A DNA stretch of 64,000 bases from Salvia splendens (lineage: Eukaryota > Streptophyta > Magnoliopsida > Lamiales > Lamiaceae): assembly GCF_004379255.2 (NCBI RefSeq), contig NC_056046.1:9486001-9550000 (forward strand), read 5' to 3'. This document shows positions 1-10,295 of this stretch, one piece after another. The notes below the pieces were generated by a model. The model ran no database searches, was not told the origin of the DNA, and was given only the letters and a program-made list of their open reading frames with translations. Position numbers and translations under genes: made by a program. The number at the start of each line of letters is the position of its first letter. Position 1 is the first letter of the stretch.

Positions 1-1512
1 GGTCCGACACCTGACACAGACCGCATTGCAGACATCCATGCCGAACCGTTGGGAGATGAAGTGGTTTTTGGGAGGGGGGTGACATAAAAAAAATCAATAA
101 ATTTAAACTCTGTAAATATTAACACATTCAAAATTTTGAATATAATAATTTATAGTATTATTAATATTTTTGCAAAATGGATGGTAACTAAAAAATGAAA
201 ATAAATTTAACTTATGGTCTAACACAAAAATCAAAGGGAATGATGATGCAACAGAAATTTGATGCAAAAATATGGAGTGATCGTTGATGCATAATCATAC
301 ACAAAGAGCGGTAGGAAATGAACACGTGCATATGGATATCACATCAGCTTAAGCAAATTTACCCAATCGAACAAGTCTTATTATAACTCATGTCCATTTT
401 TATGGACACATATAGTAACACTTTATGATTGAGGATTCCTAATTAAGATGAATTGGATAGAGTTTTTGTAATAAGAAAAATAAATACTACACAAATTGTA
501 AACCTGAGAAATGTCTTTGAGTACATTTAGTTTATTAAACTTAAGAACTTTTCAATCGTTCGTATCCTAAAGAATTGTCTTTGTATTAAAATAATCAGAA
601 AGGGATTGGTTAAAATGCAAGAATCATGCTTTTTGAGTTTTAAATACTTTTATCTAAGGGGAAGAAACAATATATACCGGAATTTGTGGTACTTTGGAAA
701 GATGATTAAATTTTTTATCTCCAAAAGATCAAATCATCAAATGGTAAGATACTATAAATTCCACGCTCAATAGTTGCATAGGTGGTGCATATTACAAGAT
801 ACGCATGCTGATAATTAATTAATAAATCTAACTTTTATGATAGGTCCATATATGTGAAAGGAACCAAATTTATATTCATTGGCTTTATTATGTTAATTTT
901 TTTTATTTTAATTAATTTATTTTATTCCATATTAGAGTGGGGCAAACAATGATGAAGTGGGGGGCATATTCCAATCCCACTAAAACATAGTACTACTAAG
1001 TTTTTTTTTTTAACTTAAATTCATTTCTATACATATTTTTAGGTCCATGGAATATACTCCGTATGAATGTAAACACAATATATTCTTCCATATCTCATGC
1101 ATTAAAATTTTGATTAAAATTTGTTGTGCCGGTGTTTAATAGATTTAGTTATTACCTTTGAGTTTATAAAACATAAAACTTAGTATGTGGAAGTAGTATT
1201 ACGAATATTTCTAAGTATCATTACGACTTTAAAAAAAATAGTTAGTGGATCACACCATTTAGGAAATAATATTACGAATTTGGTGTGTGGTACCGCCATT
1301 CGTTACTATTCTTGTGTCACGAGGAGAATTTTAAAAAAATATTCCATGATTCCATTACATTACAACAATTGTTGGTTCTATATTAAATTGCTTTCCATTT
1401 TATCTGTGATTCAGATAATCCATCTCCATTGTCCAAATTTAGAAATGATATACGGCAGATGCAGAAAGAATTCTTGATGGAGACTATACTTTAAAATTTA
1501 TATATATACTAA
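1..1512. other. AT-rich intergenic spacer
   Basis: No gene is supported here. The DNA is strongly AT-rich with many short A and T runs and stop codons in all frames. The only longer open frame, at 1187-1477, has no recognisable motif and looks like chance. Confidence 0.6.
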
Positions 1513-2639
1513 GGCTACGTTCGGTATCACGGAATTGAGCATGCGGAATTGGAATTGGAACAGGAACTTCCAATTCCAAATCCAATGTTCGACACCACAA
1601 AATATTTAGATTTGGAATTGAATTACAATTCCAATTCCTCCCAATTCCACAATTTGAATTCTATATGAAAAGTAGATAATTGGAATTTTAATGAATAATA
1701 AAATTGCACTTTCACACATATACACACACCTAGACACACCACACCCCCCCAACCTGGGGATGGATCCTCTAATGTGTTAAAAAACACGGCAGACGGTGTT
1801 GTGCTTAAAACGCACCACAATGACTATGAAACGCAGCAAATCTAATAAACTCAATTCATTATTTAATAACTGTGGTCCGGCCCATATACAGCCTTATGTA
1901 AAGTAGATAGACATGTATATATTTGCGGGACGAATGAAGTAATATACTATGTACATACAAAATATTTAATTTCATAATATTTTTAGTACTTCATATATAA
2001 AAACAAATATTTATTATGTCATAATTACAATTTATAAGTATTCTAATATGAAAAATAAAAGAAATAAAAATTAAAAGAAAAAGGGGAATTTATATAGTAG
2101 GCATCGAGTAGTCATTGTTGTGCGTTTTAAGCACAGCATACACACACCTACACACACAGCAGCCTCCACACACACAGTCACACGCACCACATACACACAG
2201 TCACACACACACACCCCTGCACATACAGTCACACACACCACACACACACACACCTGCACACACGACACACACCTTACACACACAGTCACACACACCTACA
2301 CCCCTGCACATACACACACCTACACATTTCCCCCCCCCCCCCCCCCACACACACACAGTCACACACACCCCTGCACACTCACACACCTGCACACACAGTC
2401 ACACACACCTACGCACACACGACACACACACACCCCTGCACACACATACAGCCCCCCCCCCCCCCACACACACACATAACACATACAGTCAGACACCACA
2501 CACATTTACACACACTACATAATTTGTTTGAATTCAAATTCTTATCAATTATCGTTTTACCGAACAAAGGACATAATTCAATTCTTTCAAATTCAATTCC
2601 GTAGAATTCTAATTCCAATTTCGTATACCGAACGGATCC
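1513..2639. mobile_element. Non-autonomous PIF/Harbinger (Tourist-like) element filled with CA repeats
   Basis: The ends are imperfect inverted repeats: the left end reads GGCTACGTTCGGTATCACGG and the right end, on the other strand, GGATCCGTTCGGTATACGAA. Both fit the Tourist pattern GGNNNNGTTYGG. A TAA triplet flanks the element on each side (1510-1512 and 2640-2642), the expected target duplication for PIF/Harbinger. The interior has no transposase. It holds AATTCC-rich subterminal repeats, a second inverted repeat pair (1799-1827 with 2108-2136) and a long CA/poly-C tract. The 1127 bp length is large for a MITE, partly because of the expanded microsatellite. Confidence 0.7.
2138..2520. repeat. 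(CA)n microsatellite with poly-C runs
   Basis: About 380 bp are almost purely C and A on the plus strand: CACACA arrays broken by CAGTCA, CCTGCA and CCTACA variants, plus two runs of more than ten C (near 2331-2346 and 2451-2465). The open frames across it encode only His/Thr/Pro repeats, or Cys/Val on the other strand, and are artefacts. Confidence 0.9.
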
Positions 2640-2839
2640 TAATAAGATTTTTAGATGACAAATTTTGTGCGATTTAGATTGATGATAGAGGTTTCTGCAT
2701 AAAAATTAACACAAGTATGAGTGAGGCCAGAAATTAGCACTAATTAGATTTATAAACCTAATCAAACAATCAGGAGAAACTCTTGAAGAGTCCTGCATTA
2801 GCAGCAAAATCATGCTCATAAAACAATGTTTCACTAAAA

Positions 2840-3919
2840 AAGTAGTGTAAATATAAAACTACATTATAGTATACAACCACATACAATGAGAGGGAAAACG
2901 CAGGCAATAAATGCTGCCAGAAAATAAGAGCTGATGATTCCCTCACTGCATAATCAATCCCTCAAGCTGGCAATAGCTCCCAGCAAAATCGCGCTTGGCT
3001 ACATCTGGTCGCCTTCGACAAGAAAATGCAGAAGACACTACTATTCCGATCCCTACAAGTGGAAAAACCACCAATCTTGCTAAAATGATGCCAATAGTCG
3101 TGCGCCTACCAAGTTTGGAATCATCTGGCCCCTCGGCCAGCATCCCTCCAAGGATGAGCATGACGGATGGGACCATGGCTCTGGCCAGGATCTCCAAACT
3201 GTGGGAGATCACAGAAAGTGGAGCATCATATCTAAAGATGAAGGATTTCATGCCAACTATGATAGCTAACAGAGAAGCTACTGTTGGTGGCTGAAGTATA
3301 TGCTGCATAGGGGGATCGTTTGCTCAGCAACGATCCTCATCTTCCTCGCTGCAAAACATCCAACGGCTTCCTGTCTGCTCTCATTGCCATCACCATCAAC
3401 ATCAATACCGGGCCATTCAGCTTGCACGACTAGGTATCCACTCATCTCAACTGACTTCTGCTGCTCACCCCATTCGACTGTCTCAAACTGCTCCAACGGA
3501 GGCTCCATCATGTGATACACAAGGGTGTAAACAACAATCACGGAAACACATTGGGCGAAGGAGACATACGCCACCCCCTTTTTCTTACAGTCGTGTCCAA
3601 ACATATTATCCTCATCATGACAAACAGAACCAACTATAGCAAGAGGCAGATTTCCAGTATTCCCAAAGGCCGTCGTGATGATTGTGAAACGAGAATATTG
3701 TGGAGGGGGATGACATATGAGGACTACTAACACGCCTAGTACCAAACCTGCTGCAGTGCTCACTAACACATTGACAGGAATGAATCACCATTGCCTAATA
3801 TTTTCGACCGTGATGGATTCCCCTAAATTGATGAAAGTGAGACAGGGCAGGAAAAGAACGAACACAAGCTTGCTCAGTAGCTTGAATGTAGCTTTTGGGA
3901 CGATTTGGGTTTTCCAGTG
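2840..3919 (-). pseudogene. PILS: PIN-LIKES (PILS) auxin carrier pseudogene, 3' part
   Basis: On the minus strand this encodes most of a PILS-type membrane transporter, a family of ER proteins that affect intracellular auxin. Recognisable pieces in order are KLVFVLFLPCL, FGNTGNLPLAIVGSVCH, GVAYVSFAQ, VYTLVYHMMEPP, a central hydrophilic loop, AMVPSVMLILGGMLAEGP and a C-terminal FWQH segment. It is broken in several ways. A TGA replaces the second Trp codon just before FIPVN (about 3785). A frameshift lies near 3285-3300. The reading frame shifts again near the end, so the final helix lies in another frame. No introns interrupt the coding region. The 5' end is cut off by the chromovirus and resumes at 10296. 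Confidence 0.88.
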
Positions 3920-4631
3920 TGTTACGCACTCGACAGACACACGCTTGTTAGGGGAGTCTATGCATGGAGATACGTCCGACCCTGGCAGGAGTCAACCTTC
4001 GACGTCAACCGAGAGCTTGGAGGAAAGCGTGGAGGACGCGGTAAGCATTGAAGAAGTGGAGGCAAGCATTGAAGAAGTGGAGGATCAATCGAAGGAAGCC
4101 AACGGCAAGGACTCGGAGAGGAATTTGAGGCCGAGAAGGGAAATCAAAGCTCCGAGACGCTACCAAGACTTCGTCGCCAAGTAGCGTCCCAGGCTGTTCG
4201 ACGAAAGGCCTCAATGAGGCTGCCATACGTGTTTTTTGGCTATTTTTGGTTATTTTTTGCTATTTTGGTTATTTCCTTTTAATGTTATTTTAATTCCTTA
4301 TTTTCGAACTATTTTTGGGTCGAGCGTTTTATAAGCTCCGTCGGGTTTTCTTTGTTGGTTCTTTCCCGACGTCTAGGATTAGGTCGAACCAACCCTAGGG
4401 TTTTAGTCTTATAAATAGGGCCTCTTCATTATTTCCGTGAATAATCAATGAAGAATTATTTTTGCCCACAAAACTTGCGCAACACATAATTGAACTTTCT
4501 TGCTGCCGACGGAAGATTTCCGCGCCAGCCTCTCGTTTGATTTACCGCCGATCCCAAGAGCAGGGACGCCGGACGTGTGTTGTTCACTCGTTGGACGGAG
4601 ATTCTTCGTTAAGAGGGGTGCACTCTTAACA
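3920..4631 (+). repeat. 5' LTR of chromovirus
   Basis: TG...CA boundaries, 712 bp. The first 265 bp are open reading frame, because the same sequence in the 3' LTR encodes the tail of the pol polyprotein. A TATAAAT box lies at 4410-4416. The bases just inside, ACTGGTGCTTTCA (4632 onward), are the likely primer binding site. Confidence 0.95.
4410..4416 (+). promoter_or_regulatory. LTR TATA box
   Basis: TATAAAT followed by AGGG, in the middle of the LTR and upstream of the expected R region. The same box in the 3' LTR is at 10074-10080. Confidence 0.6.
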
Positions 4632-4874
4632 ACTGGTGCTTTCACCATTGAACTCATGGATTTAACGGAAGAAATTCAGCGTTCTCCGCCGGTTCTAACT
4701 GGGGGGAACGCCCAAGAATTGATACTGGGATCGACACGCAGGCCACCACTAGGGAGTCGTCGCGACGTGGGGAGCCAATCCAGACCGCCGCCGAGGGGAG
4801 AGTCGGCCGCTGCGGGGCGCCAATCGTCGGATACGGGTGGGGTCGATCCGATCACCTAGGGCTTTGATCGAATC

Positions 4875-6221
4875 ATGGCCCGTTTTGACCAATTGGAAGT
4901 AAGGGTGGAGAATTTGGAGTTGCCGCAGTCTCGGGAGGTGGATGTAGTCGACGATGATTGGGATTCGGAGGACCGGGAGTATGCGGATTATAGGGAACTG
5001 GATGGAGCGCACCGCGTCGCGAACCCGAGACATCGTATACTGGGGTTTCGTGACAGGAGGGGCGGCAGAGGTGGTCGACGGGGCGGTTTTGCACGCAGGG
5101 ACGATCCGTGGAGAAGAGAGAATGGGATGCACGAAGGCCCTTACGAGACTAGAATAGTTCCTTATCAGCCTCGTCGGGTATCGAGCTGGGACCCGCCTGC
5201 GTCGCGCGCACGGGGTTGGAGGGATCAGCGCCGTCGACCGTCGTGTTGGGACCCACCAGCGACGAGGGACAGACAACACTACTCATATGGTCCCGAGACA
5301 CATCATGGGGTAAAAATGCGAGCTCCACACTTCGACGGAACTGACGCCACGAACTGGATCTCGAGAGTAGAGTATTATTTCGACCATATTATGATGCCGG
5401 AGGAGGATCGTCTCCATTATGCGGTAATGCTCTTTGATCCACCTGCTGCAGAATGGATATTTAATTACCGAAACAACAACCAGTATGTCACTTGGCCCGA
5501 GTTTTTGGAGGATGTTCGCCACAGGTTCGATCCACAGAGTTTCAAAAATTACATCGGCCCGTTGGCCAAATTGGTGCAGACGGGGTCCGTCGCAGAGTAC
5601 CACGACACATTTGAAAAATATCTGAATCGAGTGGAAGGGGTCCCAGACTACATATTAATTCCGGTGTTCATCGAAGGCCTTAAGATGCCCATTCAAGAGA
5701 AGGTGGAGTTGCAGCAGCCGCAGACGTTGGCCGAAGCTATGGCGTTAGCCTTGCGTTTAGCAGCCAACCAAGAACAAAGATATCAGCAGACTTCGTCGTC
5801 GCAAAGGCGGCAATGGCCCTCGAAAGACACCAGGCAACCGACGGGGCCCTCACAACCGACGGTTGTGCCTGCCCAGGTGTCAAAAACAATTTCCCCAGCC
5901 CAGGAGCAGGAGCGCCCTCGAGTAACACCGATTCGTGTGTCGAATGCTGAGAAGTCAGAACGCTCGCGAAAGGGGCTCTGTTGGCACTGTCCGGAGAAAT
6001 ACACACCCGGCCACGTGTGTGCAACCAGATTACTGTGCTACGTTGGAGATGCCGAGTGGGAGGATTCGAGCCATAGTCAGGATGATCAGCAACGCGAGGA
6101 GGAATTGATTACGGAGGATATCTCCCACCTCCACTCGCTCACAGGGGGAAATCGGTCCATTCCCTTCCAGGTCATAGGGGAAATTGGGGTCACTCGGGTG
6201 AGGATTTTGATTGACACATGA
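4875..6221 (+). CDS. gag: Gag of chromovirus, ending at an in-frame stop inside the protease motif
   Basis: This 448-residue frame has an Arg-rich N-terminal third, a retrotransposon gag domain (about residues 145-300) and a zinc knuckle CWHCPEKYTPGHVC (about 368-381). It ends RILIDT at a TGA where the protease should continue. The downstream pol frame is the same frame, so this is one gag-pol ORF cut by one stop. Translation may start further upstream: an ATG at 4656 is in the same frame but separated by a TAG at 4857-4859, which could be a second lesion or mark a short upstream ORF. Confidence 0.9.
   Translation: MARFDQLEVRVENLELPQSREVDVVDDDWDSEDREYADYRELDGAHRVANPRHRILGFRDRRGGRGGRRGGFARRDDPWRRENGMHEGPYETRIVPYQPRRVSSWDPPASRARGWRDQRRRPSCWDPPATRDRQHYSYGPETHHGVKMRAPHFDGTDATNWISRVEYYFDHIMMPEEDRLHYAVMLFDPPAAEWIFNYRNNNQYVTWPEFLEDVRHRFDPQSFKNYIGPLAKLVQTGSVAEYHDTFEKYLNRVEGVPDYILIPVFIEGLKMPIQEKVELQQPQTLAEAMALALRLAANQEQRYQQTSSSQRRQWPSKDTRQPTGPSQPTVVPAQVSKTISPAQEQERPRVTPIRVSNAEKSERSRKGLCWHCPEKYTPGHVCATRLLCYVGDAEWEDSSHSQDDQQREEELITEDISHLHSLTGGNRSIPFQVIGEIGVTRVRILIDT
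6219..6221 (+). other. In-frame TGA at the protease active site
   Basis: The stop directly follows Asp-Thr of the aspartic protease D-T-G motif, where the catalytic triad Gly codon is expected. The same frame continues with family-typical residues, so a single base change explains it. This separates gag from pol and removes a catalytic residue. Confidence 0.85.
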
Positions 6222-9200
6222 AGTACACACAACTTCCTTCACTCTCGTTTCGCAGAGACTTTGCAGCTGCAGCTATCGCGCATACGGCCTTTTCGGGTTT
6301 ACGTGGGGAACGGAGCATCGATTGTATGCTCCCACATTTCGAGGAGGACGAAATTGTATATACAGGGGACAGAATTTCTACCAGATTTGCACATTCTAGA
6401 CGTGCACGGTTGGGATGTAATACTAGGCATGGACTGGTTGGAGTCGTTGGGCAGGATCTCGGCAGACTTTGTTGGTAAGACTTTGGAGTTTCAGAGGAAT
6501 AATAAACATGTTACGATCCAGGGGAGTAGACCGAAGCCACAAAAGATCTCGCTACACTCCCTCGCCCTATTGACGGCGTCCTCGTCGGATCATGAGTTTT
6601 ACGAGATCGTCGCTTTGGAACATGGCGAGGACACGTCGTCTATTGCACCTCCGGACTCAGATTTTCCGACGGATCTCCCGGATGCATTTCGCCAGGTACT
6701 AGAGTCCCATAAAGGAGTGTTTGATATACCGTGCGGTATGCCCCCGCCTCGCCAATTTGATCACAGGATACACTTACTCCCGGGTTCTAAACCGGTCAAC
6801 GTTAGGCCATATCGCTACCCATATTTCCAAAAGAATGAAATCGAGAGGCAGGTTAAGGAGATGCTATCGCAGGGCATAATTCAACGCAGTCAAAGCCCTT
6901 TCTCATCGCCAGTGCTCTTAATTCGGAAGAAGGACGGTACCTTTCGTTTTTGTATCGATTATCGAGCATTGAATTTAGCAACGGTGCCAGATCAGTTCCC
7001 TATTCCCACCGCGGATGAATTGTTTGATGAATTAGGAAGGGCGAAGTTTTTCACCAAGCTTGACTTGCGTTCAGGCTACCATCAGATACGTATGCATGAG
7101 GCGGATATCTTTAAGACAGCCTTCCGGACACATGACGGGCATTTCGAATTTTTGGTGATGCCATTCGGCTTAACTAATGCCCCGTCCACCTTTCAGGCGG
7201 CAATGAATAGTATTTTCCAGCCTCTCCTGCGTCGATGCGTCATCGTTTTCTTTGATGACATCTTAGTATACAGCCCCACGTTGGAGTCACACTGCGAACA
7301 TTTGACAGAGGTACTATCGCTCCTTAGCGCCCATCAATTTTATGTCAAACTGTCTAAATGTTCATTTTGCTGCACTATTGTTGAGTATTTGGGCCATCTA
7401 ATTGCAGACGGAACACTAAAGGCAGATCCCCGCAAAATAGAGGCGATGACGGCTTGGCCGGTGCCTCGCAATGTGAAACAACTGCGTGGATTCTTGGGCC
7501 TAACCGGGTATTACAGAAGATTTGTGGCCCACTATGCCGTGATAGCAGCTCCGTTGACTGATCTGCTTAAGAAGGAGTCCTTTATTTGGACCCAGGCCGC
7601 AACCGACGCGTTTGAAGCATTAAAATCGGCCATGACGTCGACTCCAGTGTTACGACTACCGGATTTCAGTAAGACCTTTTATGTTGAGACGGATGCTTCA
7701 GACACCGGGATTGGAGCAGTATTGATCCAGGAGGGACATCCCATCGCTTACTTTAGTCGCAAGTTGGGCCCCCGTCGCAGAGTCGCCTCAACTTACCACA
7801 AGGAATTATACGCAATCGTTGAGGCTGTCCAAAAATGGCGTCAATATTTGTTGGGCCGTGAATTTGTGATCCGCAGCGATCAGAAGAGTTTAAAGGAGTT
7901 GCTGCAGCAGGTTGTCCAGACCCCGGACCAACAACTATATGTAAGGAAGTTGATGGGTTACAATTTCCGCATCGAGTACAAAAAAGGAGCCTTGAATCGC
8001 GCAGCCGATGCTTTATCTAGGAGAGAGGACACTGAGTCGCCGCAGGAGTCTCAAGGATCAGAGGACTGTTCCCCTACTGATCAGTCCGCGGAGATGGCCG
8101 ACGCCGCGTGTTTGGCGGCTGTCGCGCACCCTATCCCCAAGCTGCTCGACGCCTTACGGACTGAGACGGCATCTCACAAGGATTTGGTGGAACTCACGGA
8201 ACAGATTAACTCAGGAAAGGCACCACCGCAGTTTTCTTTCACCGACGGGCTGATTTATTTTAATAGGAGGATCGTGGTCAGCCAAACGTCGATGATGAAA
8301 AGGTTGTTGATGGAGGAACATCATAACACGCCTATGGCCGGCCACCCGGGTCACGAGCGCACATTTCGGTTGTTGGCGGCGGGATTTTATTGGACGAAAA
8401 TGAGGAAGGACGTCCGGGATTTTGTTGACGCGTGTGCGGTGTGCCAATCAACCAAGTACTCCACGCAAAAACCGGCAGGCCTATTACAACCCTTACCGGT
8501 GCCCTCACAAGTATGGGACGACGCCTCAATGGACTTCATCACGGGTTTACCTCAATCGCGCGGGTACACCACTATTATGGTGGTAGTTGATCGACTCTCC
8601 AAGTATGCCCACTTCGCGGCCCTTCCCACTCGCTTTGACGCCTTGCGGGTGGCTCATTTATTCGTCAACACAGTCGTGCGCCATCATGGATTCCCGAAAA
8701 CGCTAGTTTCGGACAGGGATTCCGTGTTTCTTAACGCGGTTTGGGAGGAAATCCTACGCCTCAGCGGGACTAAGCTGAATTTCACTACGGCTTATCATCC
8801 CCAATCGGATGGCCAAACTGAGAGTCGCAACAAGGGTCTGGAGCAATATCTACGGGCTTTCACGTCTGATAGACCATCCACGTGGTCCAATTTTCTTCCT
8901 TGGGCAGAATTAGCCCTCAATTGCTTCCACCACGCAGGTCTAGGCACCTCTCCGTTTAAAGCTTTGTATGGTCGAGACCCTCCTTTATTGGTAGCAGCGG
9001 TGCCGTCTGCGAAGACACCTCCAAAAGTGGCCGAATTGATCAAGGAAAGAGGAGAACTGCTCGTCGAGCTGCGCAATAATCTGCTGCGCGCGCAGCAGCG
9101 TATGACAGCGTCGGCCAATAAGCATCGTCGCCACATCGAATTCGAGGTAGGGGACTTTGTGTGGTTGAAATTACAGCCGTATCGGCAACACTCCGTGGCG

Positions 9201-9848
9201 AAACCTGTTTCTGCAAAGCTTGCTCGGCGTTTCTACGGGCCATTCGAGGTGGTGAAAAGAATTGGTCCCGTTGCGTATAAACTAAGGCTGCCTGAAGGAA
9301 GCCGCATCCACGATGTCTTCCACGTGAGTCTATTGCGAGCCTTCGTGAAGGATGACCCAATCGTTCCCCTACCCCAGGATTTCGTGGGGAACCGCCCAGT
9401 AGCTCAGCCTGTGGCGATTCTGGATTCAAGGATATTATGGCACAAAGGAGCAGCAGTGGAGCACGTGTTGGTTCGTTGGTCCGACGGCTCGGACTCTCCG
9501 TCGTGGGAGCCACTGCCGGAAATGCTGAAGCAATATCCCACCCTCTCCCTTGAGGACAAGGAAGTTTCTAAGGACGGGGGAGTTGTTACGCACTCGACAG
9601 ACACACGCTTGTTAGGGGAGTCTATGCATGGAGATACGTCCGACCCTGGCAGGAGTCAACCTTCGACGTCAACCGAGAGCTTGGAGGAAAGCGTGGAGGA
9701 CGCGGTAAGCATTGAAGAAGTGGAGGCAAGCATTGAAGAAGTGGAGGATCAATCGAAGGAAGCCAACGGCAAGGACTCGGAGAGGAATTTGAGGCCGAGA
9801 AGGGAAATCAAAGCTCCGAGACGCTACCAAGACTTCGTCGCCAAGTAG
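6222..9848 (+). CDS. pol: Pol polyprotein of chromovirus (protease remnant, RT, RNase H, integrase, chromodomain)
   Basis: Open from just after the TGA at 6219-6221; the first ATG in frame is at 6261 (1195 residues from there). Visible from that Met are: protease tail with ILGMDWL; reverse transcriptase with FCIDYRALN and the FFDD catalytic motif (about 330-333); RNase H with TDASDTGIGAVL (about 475-490); integrase HHCC finger (about 687-735), catalytic region with SMDFITGLP, SDRDSVF and SDGQTE; and a chromodomain (about 1053-1090). The last 88 codons lie inside the 3' LTR. Apart from the stop that removes the start of the protease, pol is uninterrupted, in keeping with a young insertion. Confidence 0.93.
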   Translation, partial: STHNFLHSRFAETLQLQLSRIRPFRVYVGNGASIVCSHISRRTKLYIQGTEFLPDLHILDVHGWDVILGMDWLESLGRISADFVGKTLEFQRNNKHVTIQGSRPKPQKISLHSLALLTASSSDHEFYEIVALEHGEDTSSIAPPDSDFPTDLPDAFRQVLESHKGVFDIPCGMPPPRQFDHRIHLLPGSKPVNVRPYRYPYFQKNEIERQVKEMLSQGIIQRSQSPFSSPVLLIRKKDGTFRFCIDYRALNLATVPDQFPIPTADELFDELGRAKFFTKLDLRSGYHQIRMHEADIFKTAFRTHDGHFEFLVMPFGLTNAPSTFQAAMNSIFQPLLRRCVIVFFDDILVYSPTLESHCEHLTEVLSLLSAHQFYVKLSKCSFCCTIVEYLGHLIADGTLKADPRKIEAMTAWPVPRNVKQLRGFLGLTGYYRRFVAHYAVIAAPLTDLLKKESFIWTQAATDAFEALKSAMTSTPVLRLPDFSKTFYVETDASDTGIGAVLIQEGHPIAYFSRKLGPRRRVASTYHKELYAIVEAVQKWRQYLLGREFVIRSDQKSLKELLQQVVQTPDQQLYVRKLMGYNFRIEYKKGALNRAADALSRREDTESPQESQGSEDCSPTDQSAEMADAACLAAVAHPIPKLLDALRTETASHKDLVELTEQINSGKAPPQFSFTDGLIYFNRRIVVSQTSMMKRLLMEEHHNTPMAGHPGHERTFRLLAAGFYWTKMRKDVRDFVDACAVCQSTKYSTQKPAGLLQPLPVPSQVWDDASMDFITGLPQSRGYTTIMVVVDRLSKYAHFAALPTRFDALRVAHLFVNTVVRHHGFPKTLVSDRDSVFLNAVWEEILRLSGTKLNFTTAYHPQSDGQTESRNKGLEQYLRAFTSDRPSTWSNFLPWAELALNCFHHAGLGTSPFKALYGRDPPLLVAAVPSAKTPPKVAELIKERGELLVELRNNLLRAQQRMTASANKHRRHIEFEVGDFVWLKLQPYRQHSVAKPVSAKLARRFYGPFEVVKRIGPVAYKLRLPEGSRIHDVFHVSLLRAFVKDDPIVPLPQDFVGNRPVAQPVAILDSRILWHKGAAVEHVLVRWSDGSDSPSWEPLPEMLKQYPTLSLEDKEVSKDGGVVTHSTDTRLLGESMHGDTSDPGRSQPSTSTESLEESVEDAVSIEEVEASIEEVEDQSKEANGKDSERNLRPRREIKAPRRYQDFVAK
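9569..9583 (+). promoter_or_regulatory. Polypurine tract of chromovirus
   Basis: AAGGACGGGGGAG lies immediately before the 3' LTR, the position expected for the plus-strand primer. It overlaps the pol reading frame. Confidence 0.7.
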
Positions 9849-10295
9849 CGTCCCAGGCTGTTCGACGAAAGGCCTCAATGAGGCTGCCATACGTGTTTTT
9901 TGGCTATTTTTGGTTATTTTTTGCTATTTTGGTTATTTCCTTTTAATGTTATTTTAATTCCTTATTTTCGAACTATTTTTGGGTCGAGCGTTTTATAAGC
10001 TCCGTCGGGTTTTCTTTGTTGGTTCTTTCCCGACGTCTAGGATTAGGTCGAACCAACCCTAGGGTTTTAGTCTTATAAATAGGGCCTCTTCATTATTTCC
10101 GTGAATAATCAATGAAGAATTATTTTTGCCCACAAAACTTGCGCAACACATAATTGAACTTTCTTGCTGCCGACGGAAGATTTCCGCGCCAGCCTCTCGT
10201 TTGATTTACCGCCGATCCCAAGAGCAGGGACGCCGGACGTGTGTTGTTCACTCGTTGGACGGAGATTCTTCGTTAAGAGGGGTGCACTCTTAACA
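9584..10295 (+). repeat. 3' LTR of chromovirus
   Basis: 712 bp, matching the 5' LTR with no difference that I could see. The pol stop codon (9846-9848) is inside it. It is followed by the CAGTG duplication and then by PILS pseudogene sequence. Confidence 0.95.

Larger units (their letters stand above)
3920..10295 (+). mobile_element. Chromovirus LTR retrotransposon (Ty3/gypsy), full length
   Basis: A complete 6376 bp element with 712 bp LTRs at 3920-4631 and 9584-10295, each starting TGTTACGC and ending CTTAACA. The target duplication CAGTG lies at 3915-3919 and 10296-10300. The LTRs have equal length and I saw no mismatch between them, so the insertion is recent. The order gag, protease, RT, RNase H, integrase, chromodomain defines a chromovirus. 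The insertion splits a PILS pseudogene. The coding frame is interrupted at least once, so this copy is probably not autonomous as it stands. Confidence 0.96.

Noticed and set aside
1187..1477. 96-codon open frame
   Set aside because: AT-rich, no motif, no splice or promoter context; likely chance.
2115..2522. Long open frames coding His/Thr/Pro or Cys/Val repeats
   Set aside because: They are translations of a CA microsatellite; no start context, domain or codon structure supports a protein.
3717..4184. 155-codon frame spanning PILS sequence and the 5' LTR
   Set aside because: It is the antisense of PILS joined to the LTR copy of the pol tail; it has no own start context.
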